A DNA stretch of 6,878 nt from Desulfurococcales archaeon (GTDB lineage: Archaea > Thermoproteota > Thermoprotei_A > Sulfolobales > Desulfurococcaceae), in contig WAON01000043.1 of assembly GCA_015521265.1 (NCBI GenBank), positions 1 to 6,878 of the forward strand. The letters run 5' to 3'. The notes below the pieces were generated by a model, which had not been told where the DNA came from, did not search any database, and was given only the letters and a program-made list of their open reading frames with translations. Numbering within the stretch: position 1 is the stretch's first letter; every line of letters begins with the position of its first letter. The position numbers and the translations under genes were made by a program. Below, piece by piece: positions 1 to 5,477 of the stretch.

Positions 1-1159
1 AGATTACGCGTTAGACTTATTTGAAGAAGCTGTTAGTATGGGGTACGAATACGTAGCAAAATACCATCATCCCGAGAGCCAGCCTGTTATAGCGATGTAC
101 ATCGGCGAGCTCGATGATCGGATTAAATGGCTTGGACGCAAAGCTGTAAACGATGTAGTACCAACCAGTCTAGTTGAGAGGATAGTTGAAAAGAGCATTG
201 GAAGAATATATTTTAAAGAATTATCGAAGGGACTGAGAGGACTTATCGGTGCTTTAGCTGGTATTGGTTTTAGAATGACGAATACGGATTATACTTTTGA
301 ATTAATAGCCTATAGGGATGAATCCTACCTCGGCATGCCTAGAAGGGTTGACCCAGAATCCGTTAAGAAAATGGATCAAGCTACACATCCTAACACATTA
401 CTAAATTACGACTATGAAATAAATAAACCATTAATAACACCCCACGGCCCAGATCCCGTATTACTGGGTATTAGAGGGGAGGATCCGGATATTTTGGTAA
501 AAGCGTATAGCTACTTAGAAATAGATGAACCAGTTCCCATGAGAGTAATTTTTAGAACTAATCAGCACACCGACGCTCACCTCGTTAAAGCCACTATTTC
601 ACAAGCATATATTTATCGGGGAGTAATTATTAGGGGCTTCGTGGACAGCGTGCCTCGTAGGATTAGGGGTGGACATGTTATTTTTAAGCTAAGGGATTCT
701 ACTGGTAGGATCGATGTTGCCGCTTATGAGCCTACTGCTGGTTTTAGGCGGATTATTGAGCAGTTGTGGATAGGTGATGAAGTAGAAGTTTATGGAGTAG
801 TTCGACCATATAGTAGCAGGCATGGGCCAACTATTAACTTGGAGAAGATCCATGTTGTAAAGGTTAAACCAATTATTAAACAGGTTAATCCCCGATGCCC
901 TCGCTGCGGTGCTCGTATGAAGAGCATGGGGCGTGGTAAGGGTTATAAGTGTCCCAAGTGCGGATTTAGAGATCCAAACGCTCATAAGATAACGTACTAC
1001 CTTCCACGAAAACTCGATCCAGGCTTTTACGAGCCTCCTCCAAGAGCTTTTAAACACTTAATGAAGCCTCTTATAAGGATGGGGCGCGAGAAAAAGAGTT
1101 TCCCCGAGGTGTTTGTGCCTAGTAGATTTATATGGGTTTACGATAAGGTTTTGAAATAG
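1..1159 (+). CDS. tiaS: tRNA(Ile2) 2-agmatinylcytidine synthetase TiaS, 5'-partial
   Basis: TiaS uses ATP and agmatine to modify C34 of the CAU anticodon of tRNA-Ile2 so that it reads AUA; it acts in the cytoplasm and is found in archaea. The frame is open from base 2 with no start before the ATG at 38, and family conservation clearly begins upstream, so the gene enters from the left edge. About 385 residues are visible; the family is usually about 420 or more, so the N-terminal segment with the DDxD-type catalytic motif is missing. Visible TiaS signatures are GLRGLIGALAGIG (near 230-270), THPNTLLNYD (near 385-412), PHGPDPVLLGIRG (near 440-480) and RTNQHTDAHL (near 554-583). An OB-fold follows (about 608-862), then a zinc ribbon with two CPxCG knuckles (Cys codons at 896, 905, 950 and 959). 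The stop is TAG at 1157-1159. No frameshift is seen. The family call is secure. Confidence 0.95.
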   Translation, partial: DYALDLFEEAVSMGYEYVAKYHHPESQPVIAMYIGELDDRIKWLGRKAVNDVVPTSLVERIVEKSIGRIYFKELSKGLRGLIGALAGIGFRMTNTDYTFELIAYRDESYLGMPRRVDPESVKKMDQATHPNTLLNYDYEINKPLITPHGPDPVLLGIRGEDPDILVKAYSYLEIDEPVPMRVIFRTNQHTDAHLVKATISQAYIYRGVIIRGFVDSVPRRIRGGHVIFKLRDSTGRIDVAAYEPTAGFRRIIEQLWIGDEVEVYGVVRPYSSRHGPTINLEKIHVVKVKPIIKQVNPRCPRCGARMKSMGRGKGYKCPKCGFRDPNAHKITYYLPRKLDPGFYEPPPRAFKHLMKPLIRMGREKKSFPEVFVPSRFIWVYDKVLK

Positions 1160-1234
1160 TGAGGAGAGGGATGAGGATATACCCCGGGATCGAGGATCTG
1201 AATTGGTGAAGAAGTGGTCCTCTGCCGACCTCAT
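1159..1234 (+). ncRNA. candidate structured small RNA (C/D-box-like) in the tiaS downstream gap
   Basis: Bases 1161-1230 are 39/70 G+C by my count, clearly richer than the surrounding genes; in AT-rich hyperthermophiles a GC-rich spacer is a known hallmark of structured RNA. An outer stem can form between GTGAGG (1159-1164) and CCTCAT (1229-1234), enclosing a 7-bp stem GAGGATC (1192-1198) with GGTCCTC (1216-1222), which includes one G-T wobble. The order of C/D-box-like motifs also fits an archaeal guide RNA: ATGAGGA (1171-1177, one mismatch to box C), CTGA (1198-1201, D'), GTGAAGA (1206-1212, one mismatch to C') and CTGC (1222-1225, one mismatch to D). The 7-bp stem and the C/D reading share bases and exclude each other. 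I could not assign a methylation target. The region may instead be only the tiaS 3' UTR. Confidence 0.25.
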
Positions 1235-1250
1235 ACAAACATATTGCTTA

Positions 1251-1256
1251 GAGGTG
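1251..1256 (+). promoter_or_regulatory. ribosome binding site GAGGTG deciding the TTG start at 1267
   Basis: GAGGTG lies 10 bases before TTG 1267. An in-frame TAG at 1249-1251 closes the frame upstream, so TTG 1267 and ATG 1285 are the only reasonable starts. The Shine-Dalgarno spacing and the conserved TH motif encoded between the two both favour TTG. Confidence 0.6.
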
Positions 1257-1266
1257 TTTTCCCGGG

Positions 1267-1770
1267 TTGTATAGGAGTACACATATGTTCGTCGGCCTTG
1301 CATTTGGTTTATATTTATCTAATAGTTTGCCTGAAGCATTCATTGCTGGGCTACTTGGAATAGTTGGAGCCTGGATCCCGGATCTAGATCTAAGGTTCAA
1401 ACATAGAAAATTTTTACATAATCTCTTCGCTATTACTGGTTTTACACTCATAATCTACGGTTTACTCGAGTACTTCTCTATTAATAATATACTGCCTCCT
1501 AAAGTCGTTGTAACCAGTACATATGCTTTTTTCAGTGGTTATGGGCTACATTTATTATTTGACTCATTAACTAAGAGAGGGGTCTTCATCCTGTACCCAT
1601 TATCCGAAAAGTTTAGGATAAGGATACCATTGTTTAAGAGTAGAAGTATTTGGGGGAATGGTTTTGCTATTGGGTTTGGGCTTCTCATAATATATTTTTG
1701 GATTAATAAACTCGGATATATCGAGTTTATCGAAAAACTTACTTCTTACCTTTCCTCGATTTCCCCGTAG
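1267..1770 (+). CDS. YdjM/DUF457-family membrane-bound metal-dependent hydrolase
   Basis: This is a 167-residue integral membrane protein of the YdjM/DUF457 type, predicted to be a membrane-embedded metal-dependent hydrolase whose substrate is unknown. The family pattern of His and Asp residues is present: TH at 5-6 before the first membrane segment, PDLD at 38-41 after the second, H46 and H51 in KHRKFLH, and HLLFD at 95-99 followed by TKRGVFILYPL, which matches the usual 'H-D-T-x-x-G-hydrophobic-P' ending. Hydrophobic segments lie near 7-20, 23-38, 53-70, 82-98 and 131-147. The TTG start is chosen because ATG 1285 would delete the conserved His6. It is transcribed in the same direction as tiaS after a 107-base gap. 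Its 3' end overlaps the convergent gene by 32 bases. The family call is good; the reaction is not known. Confidence 0.8.
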   Translation: MYRSTHMFVGLAFGLYLSNSLPEAFIAGLLGIVGAWIPDLDLRFKHRKFLHNLFAITGFTLIIYGLLEYFSINNILPPKVVVTSTYAFFSGYGLHLLFDSLTKRGVFILYPLSEKFRIRIPLFKSRSIWGNGFAIGFGLLIIYFWINKLGYIEFIEKLTSYLSSISP

Positions 1771-3469
1771 TTTTTGTAACTGCGCTCCTCAGCATGTAGT
1801 ATAGGATTAGTATTATAATGATTATGGTTGAAATGCCGGATAATAAGTATTCATATGCTTCTTGTTTCAGCTTATTTGCTTCATCAATTTTTTTCTGGAG
1901 CTCATTTATCTTCATTGATAAGTTAGCGTTTAACGCTGTTAGGTTGCCGATTTGCTTCCGTAAACCCTCGATCTGCTTGTTTAATTGGTTTATTGTCGAT
2001 TCTTTATCGTTTATTGTTGATTTCAACTGTGTTATCTCAGCGTCTTTCTCCTGTATGGTTCTTATGAGTTTATTCATGCCTATTCCGTACCCGTTTACTA
2101 GTGATGCCGCATACATGGCTATGTTTTCCGGTGTTGTTGTAGCGTTTTTGGGTGCGAATTCCTTAGATAGCCCGGGCTTGTAGATCATTAATACTCCATT
2201 ACCGTACCCGGTAATCTTAGGATCTGGTGTAACTAGTATTCTTGAGTTTGCGAAGGTGTATATGTGTGCCGTTTTGATGTTTTTAATAATGTTGTCTAAG
2301 CTTCCAGTTACATTATATATTCCTGGCGCTATTTCGGTTAACCCATTAATGTTTTGCTTCGATTCTTTTACGGTATATGGTGAGTATATTATTACAGTTA
2401 TGTTCTTCCCTAAGCTTACACGGCTTACTTCTATTAGGGATGATAAAGCCTTCATTGCTTCATTGAGTAGTGCCTCGTAGGCTTGGCTGGAGATATTATA
2501 TTGTTTAGCTTCAACGGCTTCCTGGAATAGTGGGAATTCTATAATGTTTAGTACTCCGCCTTTATACTTATATGCGAAGTTTAGTATGTCAGTGTAACTA
2601 CCAATTATTTCTTCGACAAGCCATTTTATATCGTCCCGTCCTAGTTTTTTCAATATACTAGGGGATGGTAGGTCTAGTATTACTGGTCTCTGGAAGTTTT
2701 TCCCATAGTATTTTGAGAACCATCCGCTACTGCTTCTAGTTCCCGGTGTGAATACTACTGCGTAGTCTTTTGTGACATTGATTATCCTGAAGTATAAATA
2801 GTAGATGCCCGGGTTCACAGCTAGATCATTCCTTGATATATTGATTTTTATTGCTGGTGTCGATAGTGAGACGTTGGAGATCTTTATCTGGAAGTAGTTT
2901 TCTGCTTTTAGCACGAACCCCTGCTCTACCCTCCTAATTGTTAACGTTGTTTTAAGCAAGTCCCATCTGGTCGAGCCATTGAAGGGTATTTTGAAGATTG
3001 CTGGCGGTATATAGTTTTTCTCTAGGTTGTAGTAGGGGTTTATTGTTCTCGGGTGCTTGGATGGATTCATAGCTCTAGTGTTGATGAATTGCGTATCTAG
3101 TTCTCCCCATATGCTAATCGTATTGTTTACGTTTAAGAGATTGTAGGGTTCGGTTAAGGTATTGTTTGTCAATAGTACTTGGCTCGTTAATGGTATTGCT
3201 TTATCGAGTCTCCATGTAGTGTTTAGTATTAGTAGTTCGTGGTATAGTAGCGTGTATGGAGCATTATTTATTACTTTTATTGTTATTGACTTGTTGATTA
3301 AACCCTTTAATGTTTTTGTATAGTTGAGCTTAATGCTTGGATCGAATCCTGGCGCAATAATTAGTACGACCGTGTTTTCTCCGCTCCTCTGAGAATATGT
3401 ATTTATGGGTATTGTAATCATGGTAATGATGAGCATTGATACCAGTAATAATGATACTATTCTCTTCAA
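1739..3469 (-). CDS. secreted coiled-coil-anchored protein, alkaline-phosphatase-superfamily-like ectodomain lacking metal ligands
   Basis: This is a 576-residue surface protein of unknown function. Seen directly: an N-terminal signal peptide (about residues 1-26); an ectodomain rich in N-x-S/T sequons (15 in the whole protein); a heptad coiled coil from about 472 to 538; a single membrane segment at about 542-560; and a basic cytoplasmic tail (561-576). This predicts type I topology. Inferred from layout: the order VVLIIAPGFDP (34-44), PYTLLYH (71-77), a long middle region ending GW (249-250), NITVIIYSPYT (356-366), IAPGIY (380-385) and PENIAMYAASLVNGYGI (447-463) mirrors archaeal type I phosphodiesterase/alkaline phosphatase proteins. 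However, the usual first-strand Asp is Ala39, and the SDHG motif is replaced by SPYT. T73 and H77 sit where the nucleophile motif would be. The start is TTG 3469, with GAGGTG seven bases upstream; later starts would lose the signal peptide. It stands alone on its strand. Membrane anchoring is secure, the superfamily assignment moderate. Confidence 0.75.
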   Translation of the reverse strand: MKRIVSLLLVSMLIITMITIPINTYSQRSGENTVVLIIAPGFDPSIKLNYTKTLKGLINKSITIKVINNAPYTLLYHELLILNTTWRLDKAIPLTSQVLLTNNTLTEPYNLLNVNNTISIWGELDTQFINTRAMNPSKHPRTINPYYNLEKNYIPPAIFKIPFNGSTRWDLLKTTLTIRRVEQGFVLKAENYFQIKISNVSLSTPAIKINISRNDLAVNPGIYYLYFRIINVTKDYAVVFTPGTRSSSGWFSKYYGKNFQRPVILDLPSPSILKKLGRDDIKWLVEEIIGSYTDILNFAYKYKGGVLNIIEFPLFQEAVEAKQYNISSQAYEALLNEAMKALSSLIEVSRVSLGKNITVIIYSPYTVKESKQNINGLTEIAPGIYNVTGSLDNIIKNIKTAHIYTFANSRILVTPDPKITGYGNGVLMIYKPGLSKEFAPKNATTTPENIAMYAASLVNGYGIGMNKLIRTIQEKDAEITQLKSTINDKESTINQLNKQIEGLRKQIGNLTALNANLSMKINELQKKIDEANKLKQEAYEYLLSGISTIIIIILILYYMLRSAVTKTTGKSRKGKK

Positions 3470-3476
3470 CCTATAA

Positions 3477-3482
3477 CACCTC
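3477..3482 (-). promoter_or_regulatory. ribosome binding site GAGGTG deciding the TTG start at 3469
   Basis: On the minus strand GAGGTG ends seven bases before TTG 3469. The codons right after this TTG encode the basic n-region (KR) of the signal peptide, so site and start support each other. Confidence 0.65.
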
Positions 3483-3487
3483 GCCTA

Positions 3488-3540
3488 TAGCTATAAAGGT
3501 TGATACATTGGATTGGAAATATAATGGTTACTATAAATAG
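3488..3540. promoter_or_regulatory. divergent promoter region with two TATA-like elements
   Basis: The AT-rich gap between the minus-strand surface protein and the plus-strand P-loop gene must hold both promoters. CTATAAAG at 3491-3498 (plus) would place a plus transcript start near 3521, giving a leader of about 37 bases that includes the GGTGAT site. CTATTTATAG read on the minus strand (3540 to 3531) would place a minus start near 3509, giving a leader of about 40 bases that includes the GAGGTG site. If so, the two transcripts overlap at their 5' ends. Both positions rest on the usual TATA-to-start spacing of about 25 bases and were not tested. Confidence 0.4.
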
Positions 3541-3545
3541 TGATT

Positions 3546-3551
3546 GGTGAT
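3546..3551 (+). promoter_or_regulatory. ribosome binding site GGTGAT supporting the TTG start at 3558
   Basis: GGTGAT lies six bases before TTG 3558. The longer alternative, GTG 3540, has no Shine-Dalgarno-like sequence before it and is preceded in frame by a TAA at 3534. Confidence 0.45.
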
Positions 3552-3557
3552 AAGGCT

Positions 3558-4451
3558 TTGATTAGGCTTCTCATTAGCGGGCTTTTACCCTTTGATTCGG
3601 GTAAGACTACGATTGTTAAGGGCTTGATTAATAGTTTCTCAGAGCTAGGCTTGAAACCACTTTATTTCAAGCCTGTTGGGGGGCATAGTGGTTGGTATCA
3701 GTTGGATACTGTTATTCACAGCTTAGAGCTCGGCTATCTTATCGGTCATGACGCGTATGTTGTTGGGAAAGAAGCTAGCTTACTGGATTATATGGATGTA
3801 TTATCACCGGTTGACTTCCTTACCCTACCAATAGATCCTTTAAGTAATGGCTTGTCTACACGGAAATACGTGGAGTATATGAATAATACGCTTAGGATCA
3901 CCGTATTGCTTAGGTATACGAGAGCTTGGGTTAGTGATAATGGTGTTTCAAGGGTTAGGACTTATATCGTTTGCCGTGATACATATAATTTATTGAATAA
4001 TTATATGAAGCGTGTCGTCGATGAATTAATAGATTCCTTCCGTAGAAATAATTCGGTTATTATTGATGGATATACTGGTTTAGTATCGAGGATCCTTGAT
4101 AATGAAGCGATTTACTCGATGATCGATGAATACCCCGGTTTCTTTAAGGATTATAATGTCCTAATTATTGAGGGCTATAATGATGTAGCTGCACCGACTA
4201 GGGGTTCTATGAATGTAGATTATGTATTGGTTTCTGCTCCTACGAAAGCCTTATTGTATAGTGGAGAGAGGTATAGGAATGCTGTTAGTGTGTCTGCATA
4301 TATGGGTAAGCCTTGGACATTATCGGTTTCAAGGATTTTACCACTACTTGGTAGGCCTGTTAAGTCATGGGATATACCATTCATGGACACCGGGGAGTTT
4401 TCACAAATTATAGGAGAAATTACAAACTACATAGTTAAGCATAGTAGCTGA
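3558..4451 (+). CDS. BioD-like P-loop NTPase of unknown function
   Basis: This 297-residue predicted nucleotide-binding protein resembles the dethiobiotin-synthetase fold (SIMIBI class P-loop ATPases) and archaeal proteins described as predicted P-loop ATPase/GTPase. Numbering from TTG 3558, the Walker A loop follows the first strand as SGLLPFDSGKTT (residues 7-18). It is longer than the classical loop but resembles the BioD form. YFKPVGG (36-42) matches the BioD 'KPV..G' segment that follows the second strand. VLIIEGYNDVAAPT (201-214) matches the BioD 'EG.g...vP' segment, with Glu205 a possible Mg ligand. VDYVLVSAP follows. A middle insert (about 80-150) has no counterpart I recognise. Nothing nearby suggests biotin synthesis, so I do not call it BioD. 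GTG 3540 would add six residues. It lies 53 bases before the eIF2B-family pair and may be cotranscribed with it. Confidence 0.7.
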   Translation: MIRLLISGLLPFDSGKTTIVKGLINSFSELGLKPLYFKPVGGHSGWYQLDTVIHSLELGYLIGHDAYVVGKEASLLDYMDVLSPVDFLTLPIDPLSNGLSTRKYVEYMNNTLRITVLLRYTRAWVSDNGVSRVRTYIVCRDTYNLLNNYMKRVVDELIDSFRRNNSVIIDGYTGLVSRILDNEAIYSMIDEYPGFFKDYNVLIIEGYNDVAAPTRGSMNVDYVLVSAPTKALLYSGERYRNAVSVSAYMGKPWTLSVSRILPLLGRPVKSWDIPFMDTGEFSQIIGEITNYIVKHSS

Positions 4452-4460
4452 GGAAATTGT

Positions 4461-4490
4461 TATAGGCTTGATTTGGGAATAATTATTTTA
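4461..4490 (+). promoter_or_regulatory. possible weak promoter ahead of the eIF2B-family cluster
   Basis: The 53-base gap after the P-loop gene is AT-rich. It holds TTATAG-like (4460-4464) and AATTATTTTA (4481-4490) stretches that could act as TATA elements. No Shine-Dalgarno sequence precedes ATG 4505, which would fit a leaderless transcript. Readthrough from the P-loop gene is equally possible. Confidence 0.25.
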
Positions 4491-4504
4491 TTCAATGTAT
4501 TTGT

Positions 4505-5476
4505 ATGGGAGGGCGGATTATTTTGTATGAGGAGCTCTTTAAGCATGGATATGCTAAACGCGATACTGGTACATCTCTTGTTTTCACTTTAATCGATGAG
4601 TTAAGGGATTCAGCATCTACTGGTGATCTGGGACGAGTTGTTGAAAAGTATAAGCAATTAGTTGAGAAGATTATGAGGGATAGGCCTGCTAGTTATGGTG
4701 CGATTAATGCTTTACGGCTTATTGGCGAGTACTTGTTGAGTAAGGGCTTAGAGGGGTTTATGGAGTATTTGGATAGTCTTAGGCGGAAATATGATCGGGA
4801 TTGCTGGGAGGCTGCAAGGGTTGCGGCTAATAGGATTGTTGATGGGGATGTTTTAATAACTATTAGTAATAGTCTATGTGTTAGGAGGGTTTTCAAGCTA
4901 CTCGTAGACCAGGGTAGGAAGTTTGAAGTATATGTTATGGAGTCTAGACCCGGTATGGAGGGGTTGGATACTGCTAGTTATTTGAATGATTTAGGTGTTA
5001 AGTCGTATTTAATAGTTGATTCTGCGGCTCGCTTCTTCATGAAGAACGTTAAGAAGGCTGTCATCGGTGCTGAGGCTATTGCTGTTAATGGTGCTATAGT
5101 GGGCAAGGTTGGTACGAGTCTTCTCAGCCTCATTGCTAACGAGGCTCGTGTTAGAGTTTTCGTTGTCGCTCCCCTCTATAAGTTTAGCCTTGAAACTATT
5201 CATGGTGAACTAGTAAAGTTGCCGGAGGGTGATTGGAGGTTGCTGATGAGTCCCGATGTCCGTAAAAGCTTGCCGAACGAGTACAGGGCTAGGGCTCCAT
5301 TATATGATGTAGCTCCTGCTAATTATATTGATGGTATTGCTACGGAGTATGGATTATTTGCTCCGCAGGCTATTCCCGTTATTATCAAGCAGGTTTATGG
5401 TAGTTTCCCGCCGAGGATTAGGAGTCTTGATGAGATAGGTAAGTTGTTAGAGGAAAAAATTGGGGGTGGTGCCTGA
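4505..5476 (+). CDS. eIF2B-alpha/beta/delta-family protein, catalytically substituted R15P-isomerase paralogue
   Basis: This 323-residue protein belongs to the family that includes the eIF2B regulatory subunits, methylthioribose-1-phosphate isomerase and ribose-1,5-bisphosphate isomerase. A helical N-terminal half begins with KRDTGTS (18-24), where the isomerases have their RGAG-type phosphate-binding loop. A Rossmann-like C-terminal half carries ESRPGMEG (146-153), GAEAIAVNGAIVGKVGT (188-204), PLYKFS (223-228) and NYIDGIATEYG (273-283). The catalytic Cys of the isomerases (THCHS in the downstream gene) is Ser121 in TISNS, and the catalytic Asp (GAD) is Glu190 in GAE. GAE also occurs in eIF2B alpha. 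It is therefore probably not an isomerase and may be a regulatory or partner subunit. ATG 4505 lacks a Shine-Dalgarno sequence; in-frame TTG 4523, preceded by GGGAGGG, is a real alternative. Its TGA at 5474-5476 lies one base before the next gene. Confidence 0.85.
   Translation: MGGRIILYEELFKHGYAKRDTGTSLVFTLIDELRDSASTGDLGRVVEKYKQLVEKIMRDRPASYGAINALRLIGEYLLSKGLEGFMEYLDSLRRKYDRDCWEAARVAANRIVDGDVLITISNSLCVRRVFKLLVDQGRKFEVYVMESRPGMEGLDTASYLNDLGVKSYLIVDSAARFFMKNVKKAVIGAEAIAVNGAIVGKVGTSLLSLIANEARVRVFVVAPLYKFSLETIHGELVKLPEGDWRLLMSPDVRKSLPNEYRARAPLYDVAPANYIDGIATEYGLFAPQAIPVIIKQVYGSFPPRIRSLDEIGKLLEEKIGGGA
5465..5471 (+). promoter_or_regulatory. ribosome binding site GGTGGTG supporting ATG 5478
   Basis: GGTGGTG ends six bases before ATG 5478 and lies inside the last codons of the upstream gene, which suggests translational coupling. 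A weaker GAGG (5450-5453) precedes the alternative TTG 5460 by six bases. Confidence 0.5.
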
Positions 5477-5477
5477 G

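Noticed and set aside
1160..1266. A tRNA gene in the GC-rich gap after tiaS
   Set aside because: No T-loop consensus or acceptor-stem pairing of tRNA length could be found.
689..1451. Minus-strand open frames opposite tiaS and the YdjM-like gene
   Set aside because: They lie antisense to strongly conserved proteins, have no recognisable motif, and their existence is explained by codon bias on the plus strand.
1818..2480. Plus-strand open frames inside the minus-strand surface protein gene
   Set aside because: They are antisense to the coiled coil and ectodomain. Their hydrophobic and Cys-rich translations are what the reverse of coiled-coil codons gives, and no ribosome binding site precedes them.
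3558..4451. Calling the P-loop protein dethiobiotin synthetase
   Set aside because: Only general BioD-fold motifs match, the protein is longer with an unmatched insert, and no biotin genes are nearby.
4222..5203. Other short frames within the P-loop gene and the first eIF2B-family gene
   Set aside because: They are fully contained in well-supported genes and have no family resemblance or convincing start signal.
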